Part shown: positions 43,336 to 52,393 of the stretch, piece by piece
How positions within the stretch are numbered: the first letter of the stretch is position 1
How the letters are laid out: each line of letters begins with the position of its first letter
Source of the DNA: Collinsella aerofaciens
Lineage (GTDB): Bacteria; Actinomycetota; Coriobacteriia; Coriobacteriales; Coriobacteriaceae
Direction of reading: 5' to 3'
NCBI RefSeq assembly: GCF_902364355.1
Contig: NZ_CABJDK010000007.1
Span: 51,669-115,668 of the forward strand
DNA: 64,000 nucleotides
Program-made: the position numbers and the translations under genes
Notes under the pieces: model-generated
Databases searched by the model: none
The model's input: the letters and a program-made list of their open reading frames with translations, nothing else
What the model was told of the DNA's origin: nothing

Positions 43336-44361
43336 ATGGTGAGGGGCAGCTTGATGCACGCGGCTCGGTTAGGTGCTGGGACCGCAGCGGTCATCGCCGT
43401 TTTGGGCCTGAGCGGATGCGCGTTCAACCCGCTGTCTACGTTCACGACTCCCACGATCGACCAGATCGAGTACGAGACCGTCACGCCGGCGGTGTCGGAC
43501 GATGCCCTGGTCACTCCCGGAACCCTGACGGTCGCCCTCGATACTTCCGATGCGCCGCAGGCCATGCAGGACGCCGACGGCGAGCTCACGGGGTATGCGG
43601 TTGACGCCGCCCGCGCCCTCGCAAGCCGCATGGGCCTTAAGGTCGCCTTTGTCGATGCGTCCTCGGCAGGTTCCGCGCTCGGCGACAAAAAGGCTGATAT
43701 CTTTATCGGCGAGATCAACTCCACGGACGGGGACGTTAGCTCGCTCGGCACCTGCCTGTACGATGCCGCTTCCGTGTTCGGTAAAACCAGCGATGGTGGG
43801 TCGCTAAGCGTTTCCACCGATACCCTTAACACGTCTACTCTGGGTGTCCAGATGTCCTCGGCCTCGCAGGAGGCGCTTGCTAAGCAGAGCATCACCGCCA
43901 ACCAAAAGACCTACTCCAACATCAACGAGTGCTTTGAGGCGCTCGAGTCCGGCGAGGTCGACTATGTGATCTGCGACTCCACAGCCGGCGGCTATCTTGC
44001 ACGCCTGATGAGCGAGGTCTCCTATGTCGGTGCGCTTGAGGCGCCCTCGACGCTTGGTGTTGCGGGCCTATCGTCCAATGACGAACTGTGCCGTGCCGTG
44101 AGTGATGCCCTCGACGACATCACGGTCGACGGCACGCTCGAGGCGGTTCACTGCGTCTGGTACGGCCAGATTCCCTACGACCTCACCACTAAGACGGTTT
44201 CGGGCGCTAACGTGCAGCCGGGCGATTCTGAGTCCAGTGAGGCCATGTTCTCCGGCAGCGAGTCCTCCGATTCCAACAATGAGACCGCATCCTCCGAGGA
44301 CAAATCGTCCAGCCAGGAAGGCACTATCACCGACGACGACATTAACAAACTCAATAGCTAG
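43336..44361 (+). CDS. Lipoprotein, solute-binding (SBP family 3-like), orphan
   Basis: 341 residues from the ATG at 43336 (AGGG upstream). It starts with a lipoprotein signal peptide: basic start, hydrophobic GTAAVIAVLGL and lipobox LSGC, so the mature protein is lipid-anchored. The body follows the type II periplasmic binding fold: LTVALDTSDAPQAM...GELTGYAVDAARALASRMGLKVAFV, KADIFIGEINS, and LESGEVDYVICDSTAGGYLARL. The C-terminus is Ser/Asp/Glu-rich and disordered. Such proteins normally feed amino-acid ABC transporters, but no permease or ATPase gene is adjacent. The frame is open upstream to 42955, but that sequence crosses the promoter and lacks a ribosome binding site, so I treat it as leader. 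A terminator follows. Confidence 0.78.
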   Translation: MVRGSLMHAARLGAGTAAVIAVLGLSGCAFNPLSTFTTPTIDQIEYETVTPAVSDDALVTPGTLTVALDTSDAPQAMQDADGELTGYAVDAARALASRMGLKVAFVDASSAGSALGDKKADIFIGEINSTDGDVSSLGTCLYDAASVFGKTSDGGSLSVSTDTLNTSTLGVQMSSASQEALAKQSITANQKTYSNINECFEALESGEVDYVICDSTAGGYLARLMSEVSYVGALEAPSTLGVAGLSSNDELCRAVSDALDDITVDGTLEAVHCVWYGQIPYDLTTKTVSGANVQPGDSESSEAMFSGSESSDSNNETASSEDKSSSQEGTITDDDINKLNS

Positions 44362-44427
44362 TTATTGCTAGGGGTGGTGTCTCCTATACGTTGGAAAGGA
44401 AACCTCTTCACGGTTTCAACACGCACT

Positions 44428-44461
44428 GCCGGGCTTTCCCAATAGGGGAGTCCGGCTTTTT
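44428..44461 (+). terminator. Rho-independent terminator
   Basis: GCCGGGCTTTCCC pairs with GGGGAGTCCGGC with a small bulge, followed by TTTTT. Ends the lipoprotein gene. Confidence 0.75.
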
Positions 44462-44678
44462 CATCCCTATAAAACCAGCAGGTCAAAGCCATTTTTCGGG
44501 ACCAAATACAAAGCCGTCGGCTCCCTCCTATAGCGCACTTTGCCACGGAAAAGTGCGAGACTTCGGTATGCGGTATCAAGCAATCGTTATTCGGGTCTTT
44601 GAGAATCCGCGTGATTAAATGCATGGCAATGGGTACATAGCCAGTACAGTAAGTCCCCGAGGCAGATTGGAGCCACGT
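44462..44678. other. Leader region of hpf
   Basis: About 215 bp without a protein gene. It contains one good hairpin, CGCACTTT/AAAAGTGCG (near 44536-44560). I see no known RNA family. It should hold the hpf promoter. Confidence 0.3.
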
Positions 44679-45263
44679 ATGGATATCAAGGTTTCTGGAC
44701 GCAAGACGACGGTAACCGATGCTCTGCGTGCGCATGTGGATGAGAAGATCGGCGAGGCGCTCAAGGTTTTCGATATCGAGCCCATGACGGTCGACGTTGT
44801 ACTTCGCTATGAGAAGAACCCCTCGAACCCCAACCCGGCAATCGTCGAGGTTACGGTTCGTGCCCGCGGTTCGGTGATTCGCGTTGCCGAGCACGGTGCA
44901 GATATGTACGCCGCCATTGACCTCTCCGCCGATAAGGTCACCCGCCAGCTGCGTAAGTTCAAGACCAAGGTCGTGGACAACCGCCAGGGCGGTGCCAGCG
45001 CCGCGGATGTTGCGCCGGTCGAGCGCGTCGAGGATCTGGCCGACCTGCTGCTGCCCGAGGAAGAGGACGACCTGCTCGTCCGCGAGAAGGTTATCGACGT
45101 CACCCCGATGACTGAGGAGCAGGCGCTGGTGCAGACCGATCTGCTGGGTCACGACTTCTACGTGTTCGAGAACGCGACGACCGGCCTTATCAATGTGGTG
45201 TATCACCGTAAGAATGGTGGATATGGCATCATCAAGCCCCGCATCGAAACACTTGACGAGTAA
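44679..45263 (+). CDS. hpf: Ribosome hibernation-promoting factor, long form
   Basis: 194 residues from the ATG at 44679 (GGAG upstream). The N-terminal half (MDIKVSGRKTTVTDALRAHVDEKIG...ADMYAAIDLSADKVTRQLRKFK) is the HPF/RaiA domain that binds the 30S subunit. The C-terminal domain (EQALVQTDLLGHDFYVFENATTGLINVVYHRKNGGYGIIKP) dimerises ribosomes into 100S particles. Usually induced in stationary phase. Monocistronic, with a terminator 30 bp after the stop. Confidence 0.95.
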   Translation: MDIKVSGRKTTVTDALRAHVDEKIGEALKVFDIEPMTVDVVLRYEKNPSNPNPAIVEVTVRARGSVIRVAEHGADMYAAIDLSADKVTRQLRKFKTKVVDNRQGGASAADVAPVERVEDLADLLLPEEEDDLLVREKVIDVTPMTEEQALVQTDLLGHDFYVFENATTGLINVVYHRKNGGYGIIKPRIETLDE

Positions 45264-45292
45264 AATACGTTAACTTGCATGAGTTAACGGTT

Positions 45293-45325
45293 GGCGGCCA
45301 TCCCATGCGGGTGGTCGCCTTTTTT
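45293..45325 (+). terminator. Rho-independent terminator
   Basis: GGCGGCCATCCC pairs with GGGTGGTCGCC around ATGC, followed by six T. Just before it is GTTAACT/AGTTAAC (45269-45288). Ends hpf. Confidence 0.8.
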
Positions 45326-45343
45326 ACGTAAGGAGTCGCTTTG

Positions 45344-46297
45344 ATGGACAAGGCCGCATCCGCCGGTCATTCGGACCGTTGCCGCATCGTCGTCGATACC
45401 TGCTGCGACTTTAGCCCCGAGGTCGCTGCGAACCTCGATGTCGATATCTTGGGCTTCCCCTTTATCATCGATGGCGAGGAGCGCACGGACGATATCTGGT
45501 CGAGCATGAGCCCTAAGGAGTTCTACGACCGCATGCGTGCCGGCGCTCGCGTGTCTACCTCGGCTGTGTCGCTCGGTCGCTATATCGAGTTCTTTACCGA
45601 GTGCGCCAAAGAGGGCACGCCTACGGTCTACCTGTGCTTTACCTCGGCGCTGTCGTCGAGCTACAACTCCGCGTGCCAGGCGGCGGACGCCGTGCGCGCC
45701 GAGTATCCCGATTTTGAGCTGTACGTGGTCGACAACGCTCTGCCCTGTGCGACCGGCGAGCTCTTGGCGCTCGAGGCCGTCCGTCAACGCTCGGCGGGAC
45801 TCACCGCCAAGCAGCTGGTCGACTGGGCAAACGAGGCCAAGACCTATGTCCACGGCTACTTTACGCTCGAGAGCTTTGACGCGCTGGCTGCCGGCGGTCG
45901 CATTCCGCCCGCGGCGGCGCAACTCACGGCTAAGCTCGATGTCAAGCCCGAGCTCTCCTACGATCTGGCCGGCTCGCTGTCGCTGATCGGCGTCAACCGC
46001 GGCCGCAAGAAGGCGCTCAAGTCCATCCTCAAGTCGTTCCGTGAGAACTACGTGCCCGATCGCACTATGCCCATCGCCATTATGACTGCCGATGCCGAGA
46101 AGGACGGCGACTGGCTCGAGGCCGCCGTTCGCAAGGAGGAGGGCTGCGCCGACGTCACGATTATCCGTAGTTCCGTCGGTCCTACCATCGGCTCGCACGT
46201 GGGGCCCGGCATGGTGGCACTTGCGTTTTGGGGCAAGAACCGCGCCGAGAAAGCCTCGCTTTCCGACCGCATCGCGCGCCGTGTGCGCGGCGAGTAG
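45344..46297 (+). CDS. DegV-family fatty-acid-binding protein
   Basis: 317 residues from the ATG at 45344 (AAGGAG upstream). DegV hallmarks: IVVDTCCDFSPEVAANLDVDILGFPFIIDGEE, RVSTSAVSLGRYIEFF, CFTSALSSSYNSA, GGRIPPAAAQL and VGPTIGSHVGPGMVALAF, which closes the fatty-acid pocket. DegV/FakB proteins carry fatty acids for phosphorylation by FakA. No fakA is near. The gene lies 90 bp before the dehydrogenase and may be co-transcribed with it. Confidence 0.9.
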   Translation: MDKAASAGHSDRCRIVVDTCCDFSPEVAANLDVDILGFPFIIDGEERTDDIWSSMSPKEFYDRMRAGARVSTSAVSLGRYIEFFTECAKEGTPTVYLCFTSALSSSYNSACQAADAVRAEYPDFELYVVDNALPCATGELLALEAVRQRSAGLTAKQLVDWANEAKTYVHGYFTLESFDALAAGGRIPPAAAQLTAKLDVKPELSYDLAGSLSLIGVNRGRKKALKSILKSFRENYVPDRTMPIAIMTADAEKDGDWLEAAVRKEEGCADVTIIRSSVGPTIGSHVGPGMVALAFWGKNRAEKASLSDRIARRVRGE

Positions 46298-46389
46298 ACA
46301 GGCGCTACGACCACGGGCGCCTCGCAGCTCAAGCGCTGGCGCTGAGTATTCAACCTGGTAACAACACCCAACCCAAAAGGAAAGGTTTC

Positions 46390-47469
46390 ATGGCAAACAA
46401 GCTCTCTGTCGCATTTATCGGCACCGGAATCATGGGTGCCCCCATCGCCGGCCACATCCTGGATGCTGGCTATCCTGTCACGGTCAACAACCGCACCAAG
46501 TCCAAGGCCGCCGCGCTTATCGAGCGCGGTGCCGCCTGGGCCGATACGCCGGCAGATGCCGTGGCTAACGCCGATGTCGTCTTTACCATGGTGGGCTATC
46601 CCTCCGAGGTCGAGGAGCTCTACCTGGCGGGCGACGGCCTGCTCGCGTGCACCAAGCCGGGCGCGGTCTTGATCGACCTCACCACGAGCTCGCCCGAGCT
46701 CGCCCGTGACATTGCCGAGGCCGCCCAGGTTTCTGGTCGCATGGCGTTTGACTGCCCCGTCACCGGCGGCGAGTCTGGTGCTATCGCCGGCACGCTTACG
46801 GCTATCGTGGGCGCCACCGAGAACGACATCGCGCCGGTCCGCGACATCCTTGCCACCTTCGCGGCCAACATCTGCTGCTTCGACGGCGCCGGCAAGGGCC
46901 AGGCTGCCAAGCTCGCCAACCAGGTGTCGCTGGGCGCCTGCATGGTCGGCATGGCAGACGCCATGGCATTTGCCGAGCTGAGCGGCCTTGACCTGGAGAA
47001 GACCCGCCAGATGATCCTGGGCGGTACCGGCAAGTCCGGCGCCATGGAGAGCCTGGCGCCCAAGGCATTCGACGGCGACTACAAGCCCGGTTTTATGGTC
47101 GAGCACTTCATTAAGGACTTGCGCTTGGCGCTCGCCTATGCCGACGATCGCGAGCTTGCGCTGCCCGGCGCCGACGTGGCCTTTACGCTCTACGACATGC
47201 TCGATGCCATCGGTGGTGCCAAGCTGGGCACCCAGGCCATCACGGTCCTCTATAAGGAGGAGGCCGACGCCATCGCCGCCGGTCTGGACTGGTCGCAGTA
47301 TCGTCCTGAGGAGCATGGCGCTCACGAGGAAGGTTGCGGTTGCGGCGAGCACGGCGACGACCATGAGTGCGGTTGCGGTCACCATCACGGCGAGGACCAC
47401 GAGTGCTGCGGCGGCCACGGCCATGACGACGGCCATGAGTGCTGCTGCGGCCACCATCACGGGGAGTAG
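46390..47469 (+). CDS. 3-hydroxyisobutyrate dehydrogenase-like oxidoreductase with His/Cys-rich tail
   Basis: 359 residues from the ATG at 46390 (AAAGG upstream). The first 300 residues are a normal beta-hydroxyacid dehydrogenase: Rossmann GxGxxG in AFIGTGIMGAPIAGHIL (about residues 8-24), DCPVTGGESGAIAGTL, and the catalytic Lys in GQAAKLANQ. It should oxidise or reduce a short hydroxy- or semialdehyde acid with NAD(P). The last 51 residues are different: 14 His and 9 Cys in repeating CGCGEHGDDHE, HECGCGHHHGEDHE and CCCGHHHGE units, a metal-binding tail of a kind seen in nickel/zinc chaperones. Such a tail on this enzyme is unusual. The next gene starts 6 bp later. Confidence 0.88.
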   Translation: MANKLSVAFIGTGIMGAPIAGHILDAGYPVTVNNRTKSKAAALIERGAAWADTPADAVANADVVFTMVGYPSEVEELYLAGDGLLACTKPGAVLIDLTTSSPELARDIAEAAQVSGRMAFDCPVTGGESGAIAGTLTAIVGATENDIAPVRDILATFAANICCFDGAGKGQAAKLANQVSLGACMVGMADAMAFAELSGLDLEKTRQMILGGTGKSGAMESLAPKAFDGDYKPGFMVEHFIKDLRLALAYADDRELALPGADVAFTLYDMLDAIGGAKLGTQAITVLYKEEADAIAAGLDWSQYRPEEHGAHEEGCGCGEHGDDHECGCGHHHGEDHECCGGHGHDDGHECCCGHHHGE

Positions 47470-47474
47470 CGCCC

Positions 47475-47903
47475 ATGAGCTGGACGTTCGTGGTACTAGC
47501 GCTGGTGCTCTTTCTCTTTGCGATCTACATTGGCTTTTTGTGCGGCCAGTGGGCCTGCGAAAAGCGCGTGATCACCAAGCGCGACTACTGGATCGCCAAT
47601 TTTGCAGGCGCGGCGGCAGTCGTCCTGCTGACCTGGGTGTTCTCGCTGTTCCCGCTGGTGCAGTTTGCGCCGATCGGCTGGCTCGGCGGCTTTATCGCCG
47701 GTCTTAAGATGAGCTTTGGCGAGTCCGTCGGTCCGTGGCGCAAGCACGACGAGGTCTTTAACGTCAACAAGGCCCATCGCGCCGCCGCCGACGCGGGCGA
47801 CGCCGAGGAGCGCCGCCGCGCGCGTCGTAATGGCGCCGCCGACCGACAGCTCATCTCGGTCACCGATGACAGCAAGGGTGCTGGCAAGCACGCTAAGAAA
47901 TAG
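47475..47903 (+). CDS. Small membrane protein, function unknown
   Basis: 142 residues. Two or three membrane helices (about 4-24, 38-60 and possibly 62-78), with FLCGQWACEKRV between the first two. The cytoplasmic C-terminal half is basic and polar (AEERRRARRNGAADRQ) with a Lys-rich end. I do not recognise the family. The start lies 6 bp after the dehydrogenase stop and the HEAT-like gene follows 15 bp later, so these form an operon. Confidence 0.75.
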   Translation: MSWTFVVLALVLFLFAIYIGFLCGQWACEKRVITKRDYWIANFAGAAAVVLLTWVFSLFPLVQFAPIGWLGGFIAGLKMSFGESVGPWRKHDEVFNVNKAHRAAADAGDAEERRRARRNGAADRQLISVTDDSKGAGKHAKK

Positions 47904-47918
47904 TAAGAAGAGGTAACT

Positions 47919-48617
47919 ATGGCAGAAAACAAAGACGAACAGCTCACCGACGAGGAGCTGGCACAGCTTCAGCTGGCAGAGGAGAACGAGAACGCCGTCG
48001 ACCGCCTGGTCCAGGAGCTCGGCTGCCCCACGCGCCGCATCCGCCAGTTTGCCGCCCGCGTGCTGCACCTGCTTGCCGAGCGCGATCCGCAGTGCGTCGT
48101 GCCCTGCGTGCCCGCGCTGATCGAGGCGCTCGACCGCTCCGAGGCGCAGACCCGCTGGGAGGCCCTCGATGCCCTGGCGGCGCTCGCCACCACCTGCCCC
48201 GAACAGCTGGGCGATGCCTTTGAGGGTGCCGAGACCGCGCTGTTCGACGAGATTTCCTCCACGCTGCGCTATGCCGCCTTCCGCCTGCTGTGCGTGTGGG
48301 GCGCCACGAGTGTCGAGCGTTCGCGCGAGGCTTGGCCCATCCTGGACGAGGCCATCCAGTGCTACCACGGCGACCTTGAGTATCGCGATATGCTCGGTTG
48401 CCTGTACGAGTTTTGCCAGGGCGAGATCGACGCCGAGGTTGCCGAGAAGCTTGCGCTGCGCCTTAAGTTCGATGCCGAGAACGGCAAGGGCAGCTATCTC
48501 AAGGCCCGTTCGAGCGAGATTTGCGAAATGCTTGTTAAACGTTTTGGCCTGGATCTCTCCAAAAAGAAGAAGCGTGCTAGCGTTAAAAAATCTGACGACG
48601 CCGAAGACGAGGAGTAA
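47919..48617 (+). CDS. HEAT-repeat-like protein
   Basis: 232 residues, mostly helical. Repeating helix pairs: LGCPTRRIRQFAARVLHLLAERDP, CVPALIEALDRSEAQTRWEALDALAALATTCP and ISSTLRYAAFRLLCVWGATS resemble HEAT or PBS-lyase HEAT repeats, a protein-binding scaffold. The C-terminal end is basic then acidic (KKKKRASVKKSDDAEDEE). Cytoplasmic, no enzyme motif. It sits in the operon just before isocitrate dehydrogenase, 6 bp apart. Confidence 0.75.
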   Translation: MAENKDEQLTDEELAQLQLAEENENAVDRLVQELGCPTRRIRQFAARVLHLLAERDPQCVVPCVPALIEALDRSEAQTRWEALDALAALATTCPEQLGDAFEGAETALFDEISSTLRYAAFRLLCVWGATSVERSREAWPILDEAIQCYHGDLEYRDMLGCLYEFCQGEIDAEVAEKLALRLKFDAENGKGSYLKARSSEICEMLVKRFGLDLSKKKKRASVKKSDDAEDEE

Positions 48618-48623
48618 CAGATT

Positions 48624-49709
48624 ATGGCGCACGATGTAGTCCTGATTCCCGGTGACGGTATCGGTCCCGAGATTACACAGGCCATGCGCCGTGTGGTCGA
48701 GGCCACCGGTGTCCGGATCAACTGGAACGTCCAGGAGGCCGGCGCCGGCGTCATGGACGAGTTTGGTACGCCGCTGCCCCAGCACGTGCTCGATGCGGTC
48801 GCCGAGACCAAGGTTGCCATCAAGGGCCCCATCACCACGCCGGTCGGCACGGGTTTCCGCAGTGTTAACGTGGCCCTGCGCAAGCACTTTGACCTGTACG
48901 CCTGCGTGCGCCCCTGCCTGTCGCAACCGGGCGACGGCTCGCGTTTCCGCGACGTCGACCTGGTCATCGTGCGCGAGAACACCGAGGACCTCTACGCTGG
49001 TATCGAGTTCGATGAGGGCGCTGCCGAGGTCGAGGAGCTCTCGCAGCTTGTCGAGCGTTCGGGCCAAAAGACCTTCGCCGCCGATTCCGCGATCTCGATC
49101 AAGCCGATCTCCATCGCCAAGAGCCGCCGCATTGTGGAGTATGCCTTTGAGTATGCCCGCCGCTGCGGCCGCAAAAAGGTGACGGCCGTGCACAAGGCCA
49201 ACATCATGAAGGCGACCGACGGCCTGTTCCTGCGCGTTGCGCGCGAGGTGGCCGCCAACTATCCCGATATCGAGTTCAACGACAAAATCGTCGACGCCAC
49301 CTGCATGGGCCTGGTCCAGAACCCCAACGACTTCGATGTCCTGGTGCTGCCCAACCTGTACGGCGACATCGTGAGCGACCTGTGCGCCGGCCTGGTGGGC
49401 GGTCTGGGCATGGCCCCCGGCTCCAACATCGGTGCCGACTGCGCAATCTTTGAGGCTACGCACGGCTCCGCGCCCGATATCGCCGGTCAGGATATCGCCA
49501 ACCCTACGGCCGAGATTCTGTCTGCGGCTATGATGCTCGATCACCTGGGCGAGAACGATGCTGCCAATCGCATCCGTGCTGCCGTATCTGCCACGCTCGA
49601 CGAGGGCGAGCAGGTTACCGGTGACGTGCGTCGTGCCCAGACCGGCTCCGTTGAGGGCGCTGTGGGCACGCAGACCTTTGCCGATGCCGTTATCGCGCAC
49701 CTGGCCTAA
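48624..49709 (+). CDS. NAD-type isocitrate/isopropylmalate dehydrogenase family
   Basis: 361 residues. Beta-decarboxylating dehydrogenase: [13 protein letters not shown], the [23 protein letters not shown] substrate motif (Ser and Arg contacts to isocitrate), [17 protein letters not shown], and [27 protein letters not shown]. The SVNVALRK motif favours isocitrate over isopropylmalate, and the short form is like eukaryotic and Thermus NAD-isocitrate dehydrogenases. It would make 2-oxoglutarate for amino-acid synthesis. Last gene of its operon. Confidence 0.88.
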   Translation: MAHDVVLIPGDGIGPEITQAMRRVVEATGVRINWNVQEAGAGVMDEFGTPLPQHVLDAVAETKVAIKGPITTPVGTGFRSVNVALRKHFDLYACVRPCLSQPGDGSRFRDVDLVIVRENTEDLYAGIEFDEGAAEVEELSQLVERSGQKTFAADSAISIKPISIAKSRRIVEYAFEYARRCGRKKVTAVHKANIMKATDGLFLRVAREVAANYPDIEFNDKIVDATCMGLVQNPNDFDVLVLPNLYGDIVSDLCAGLVGGLGMAPGSNIGADCAIFEATHGSAPDIAGQDIANPTAEILSAAMMLDHLGENDAANRIRAAVSATLDEGEQVTGDVRRAQTGSVEGAVGTQTFADAVIAHLA

Positions 49710-49768
49710 GACATGCACGCTGCAAACGCCTAAATAGTACTTAAGTGTTTGCGTATAACCTAAGAATC

Positions 49769-49797
49769 AATACGCCCGGCGCTCCGTCGGGCGTATT
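49769..49797 (+). terminator. Terminator-like hairpin
   Basis: AATACGCCCG pairs with CGGGCGTATT (perfect, 10 bp) around a nine-base loop. It ends the isocitrate dehydrogenase operon; the T-run is short. Confidence 0.7.
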
Positions 49798-49835
49798 CTA
49801 TTGAGGACTATGTTTCCTAACAAGGAGTAACCGAT

Positions 49836-50924
49836 ATGGGTCTGATTCAAAAGAAGGACGAGAAGGACGAGATCGACGGCATCCAGATCATCGAGCGCGG
49901 CGAAGGCCCCGACGGTGACGAGGACGAGAAGATCGACCTGGTCGCCGGTACGTCTGCCGAGCACATTGCCGCCGGCACGACGGCCGAGGAGGAGGACGCC
50001 CGACTGGAGGCTCAGATTGCCGCGGATGCCGCTGACGAGAATCTGATGCCCGAGGCCCAGGATGAGGACGAAACTGACGCCGACGCGGACGACCATGCAT
50101 CCAAGCACAAGAAGACGATGATTGCCGCCTTTGTGGTCGCTGTCGTGATCGCTGCTGTGGTCGGCTTTTTTATCGGCAACGGCGGCTTTGGCGGCAAGGG
50201 CGTCGGCTCGGCGATCCTCACCGAGGACCAGCTCGATTCGACTGTGGCAAGCTATAGCTACAACGGCAAGAAGAGCGACATCACCGCGCGCGAGGCCATC
50301 GAGAGCCAGTACAGCCTCGATACCGTCAAGGATAGCGATGGCAACTACACCGCTCCTTCTGCCGACGTCATCCTGTCCTATGTGCGCAACAAGATCCTGC
50401 TCGACGCTGCCGAGGACGAGGGCATTACCGTCTCTTCTAAGGAGATGAAGCAGTACGCCGAGGATTCCATCGGCACCTCCGACTACAAGACCATGGCAAA
50501 ACAGTACGGCGTGTCCAAGGACCAGGCCAAGCAGATCGTCCGCCAGTCCGCGACGCTGCAGAAGCTCTACAAGAAGAAGGTCGGCGATAGCTCCGCAAGC
50601 ATGCCAACCGCCCCGACCGAGCCTGCTGACGGCAACGAGGAGACCGCGAGCAAGGACTACGCCGACTACATCATCAACCTTGCCGGCGACGAGTGGGATA
50701 GCGAGAAGGGCACCTGGAAGGACGCCGATAGCACCTATGCCAAGGCCTTCGCTGACGATGCCTTTACGGCCGATAGCGCTACCTATAAGCAGGCCATGAC
50801 CGCCTATTACACCGCCTACCAGCAGTATTCCTCGCAGGCTTCGAGTGCCAGCTCCAAGTGGACCGAGTATGCTAACGGCCTCTACGCCAAGGCCAACATC
50901 AGCATCTACGGCCTGTTTGCGTAA
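49836..50924 (+). CDS. Membrane-anchored SurA/PrsA-like protein
   Basis: 362 residues. A long acidic N-terminal cytoplasmic region (about 1-90), one membrane helix (about 93-114, KKTMIAAFVVAVVIAAVVGFFIG), then an outer domain with helices resembling the SurA N-terminal chaperone region: SADVILSYVRNKILLDAAEDEGITVSSKEMKQYAEDSIG. A PPIase domain is not evident. I infer a peptide-binding chaperone fold attached to the membrane; confidence in the fold is moderate. AAGGAG precedes the ATG. Monocistronic between two terminators. Confidence 0.75.
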   Translation: MGLIQKKDEKDEIDGIQIIERGEGPDGDEDEKIDLVAGTSAEHIAAGTTAEEEDARLEAQIAADAADENLMPEAQDEDETDADADDHASKHKKTMIAAFVVAVVIAAVVGFFIGNGGFGGKGVGSAILTEDQLDSTVASYSYNGKKSDITAREAIESQYSLDTVKDSDGNYTAPSADVILSYVRNKILLDAAEDEGITVSSKEMKQYAEDSIGTSDYKTMAKQYGVSKDQAKQIVRQSATLQKLYKKKVGDSSASMPTAPTEPADGNEETASKDYADYIINLAGDEWDSEKGTWKDADSTYAKAFADDAFTADSATYKQAMTAYYTAYQQYSSQASSASSKWTEYANGLYAKANISIYGLFA

Positions 50925-50964
50925 AGAGTTGCACGGCTCATCGAGCATCTAGCTGATAGAAAAC

Positions 50965-51005
50965 AAATTGCCCGCCAGTACGGAAGTCGTTCTGGCGGGC
51001 AATTT
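50965..51005. terminator. Terminator, convergent
   Basis: AAATTGCCCGCCAG pairs perfectly with CTGGCGGGCAATTT (14 bp) around 13 bases. It lies between the SurA-like gene and the convergent XRE gene and can serve both. Confidence 0.8.
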
Positions 51006-51038
51006 GCGTTGAGGGCGTGATTGGCGGCTTAATTATGG

Positions 51039-51278
51039 CTATTCATCTTTAAGTCCAAAAAGGCTATCGGCTTCATCGTCGGATATATATTCCAGTACAT
51101 CGCCCGGTTGGCAGTCGAGTGCCCGGCATATCGCGTCAAGAGTTGAAAAACGTATGGCAGAAACCTTGCCCGTCTTAATGCGTGACATATTGACCTGGGA
51201 GATGCCCACGCGTTCCGCAAGCTCTTTGGATGAGATCTTGCGTTCGGCGAGCATGCGGTCAAGCCGCAGAATAATCAT
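51039..51278 (-). CDS. XRE-family transcriptional regulator
   Basis: 79 residues, almost only a helix-turn-helix: MIILRLDRMLAERKISSKELAERVGISQVNMSRIKTGKVSAIRFSTLDAICRALDCQPGDVLEY. This short Cro/C1-type (YozG-like) regulator is typically paired with a DUF2975 membrane protein, as here: the partner gene ends 9 bp upstream on the same strand. It probably controls the pair; the signal is unknown. Confidence 0.9.
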   Translation of the reverse strand: MIILRLDRMLAERKISSKELAERVGISQVNMSRIKTGKVSAIRFSTLDAICRALDCQPGDVLEYISDDEADSLFGLKDE

Positions 51279-51287
51279 GGATTCCCC

Positions 51288-51926
51288 CTAGAGCAACTCG
51301 TCATCTTGTTTTTGCAGGATATACCCGTAGCGGAAGATGCTGGCAATCAGGCAAATAATCAGGCCTGCAAAGAGCATGGAGGGCTCGAATAGCTGGCCGA
51401 CGAACGCATCCGTAAAGCTGCCGCCAAATCCTGAGAGTATCATTCCTGTGATTACGGCACCAAGAAGCCTCACGGCAACGCCGCCGATAAGGAATAAATG
51501 TCCTACTCGACGAAGTGTCTGGTTGCATTCAAGGTCAAAGGGCCTGCCTTCCTTTTCAATGTTGAAGAAAAGCCTGCGCACACTTATCGCGATGGTAAGC
51601 GCGAGACATGTCATCAAGAGGCTCCCTATGGCAGTGTGACCATCGTGTGCAACGAGCATAAGTGGGGCCTGCGCATCGGTACCGACGATAGCAAGGCACG
51701 GCCCTTCGCCGGCTTGAAGTTCTACGGATTGGAGACACGACCCTTGGGAGAGGCCAGGCAATATGAGTAGAAGGTCAATCGCAATGACTGCGAGGAGTCC
51801 CAGAGCGAGCGCGGTGGTAATGCAGATCGTGGCCCATTTGCAGATACGAGCGAGCTTCCTCAGTTTGGCTATTGTCTGTTCGCGGCTGATGGTTTCATTC
51901 GATATAGATGCGTTTCGATGGACCAT
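51288..51926 (-). CDS. DUF2975-type membrane protein
   Basis: 212 residues from the ATG at 51926 (GGAGG upstream). Four membrane segments: WATICITTALALGLLAVIAIDLLLI, HTAIGSLLMTCLALTIAISV, VGHLFLIGGVAVRLLGAVITGMIL and PSMLFAGLIICLIASIF. RRLFFNIEKEGRPFDLECNQTLRRVG is characteristic of DUF2975, whose role is unknown. Co-transcribed with the XRE regulator. Codon use is more A/T-rich than the average here. Confidence 0.82.
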   Translation of the reverse strand: MVHRNASISNETISREQTIAKLRKLARICKWATICITTALALGLLAVIAIDLLLILPGLSQGSCLQSVELQAGEGPCLAIVGTDAQAPLMLVAHDGHTAIGSLLMTCLALTIAISVRRLFFNIEKEGRPFDLECNQTLRRVGHLFLIGGVAVRLLGAVITGMILSGFGGSFTDAFVGQLFEPSMLFAGLIICLIASIFRYGYILQKQDDELL

Positions 51927-52155
51927 AACCCCTCCAATCGGCGTTTTGGATGATATTTGTATCATATCAGAATTAACGATAAACGATAAATAATTACGGA
52001 TACTGAGTAAGTAATGATTGAAAACGATTAACGTGAGCTATTGGCTCATTTTGAATGCCGGAGTTTGACGCGCGGGGGATGAGGACAAATGTCAAAACTT
52101 CCAGTGATCGTACAAACGCTTCATCGGGTTTCCCCGATTCATATGGGAAAACAAC

Positions 52156-52169
52156 TGCAAACGATTGCA
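52156..52169. promoter_or_regulatory. LacI/cre-type palindrome
   Basis: TGCAAACGATTGCA has complementary TGCAA/TTGCA ends around ACGA and fits the general LacI/CcpA operator pattern TGNAANCGNTNNCA. A looser version, TTGAAAACGATTAACG, lies at 52018-52033. May mediate sugar or catabolite control of the PTS operon. Confidence 0.45.
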
Positions 52170-52173
52170 AATA

Positions 52174-52207
52174 ATCGGTGAACGGTCGAAAACTACCGTT
52201 CACCGAT
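52174..52207. promoter_or_regulatory. Perfect 13-bp inverted repeat, probable operator
   Basis: ATCGGTGAACGGT (52174-52186) and ACCGTTCACCGAT (52195-52207) are exact complements, eight bases apart. The half-site GT(G/A)AACGGT recurs at 52397-52404 and 52418-52425. No T-tract, so a protein-binding site is likelier than a terminator. Confidence 0.6.
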
Positions 52208-52393
52208 AATATCGAAACTGGTTCTAACTGGTATTAAGTCAAAAAGACCAATTCACAAATCTTCACAATGACCTGCAATTTTTCTACACGCCATTTTTAG
52301 CCACCCTGCGTTGTTTAGACACAGAAAAGGTTCCGATCTTTCGTCAAAGTATTTCGATACGGTTTCAAAACCGCAGGTAGAAGTGTTAACGAG

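Noticed and set aside
47496..49718. A 740-codon minus-strand open frame opposite the HEAT-like and isocitrate dehydrogenase genes
   Set aside because: Same shadow effect. No ribosome binding site or domain, and it crosses four real plus-strand genes.
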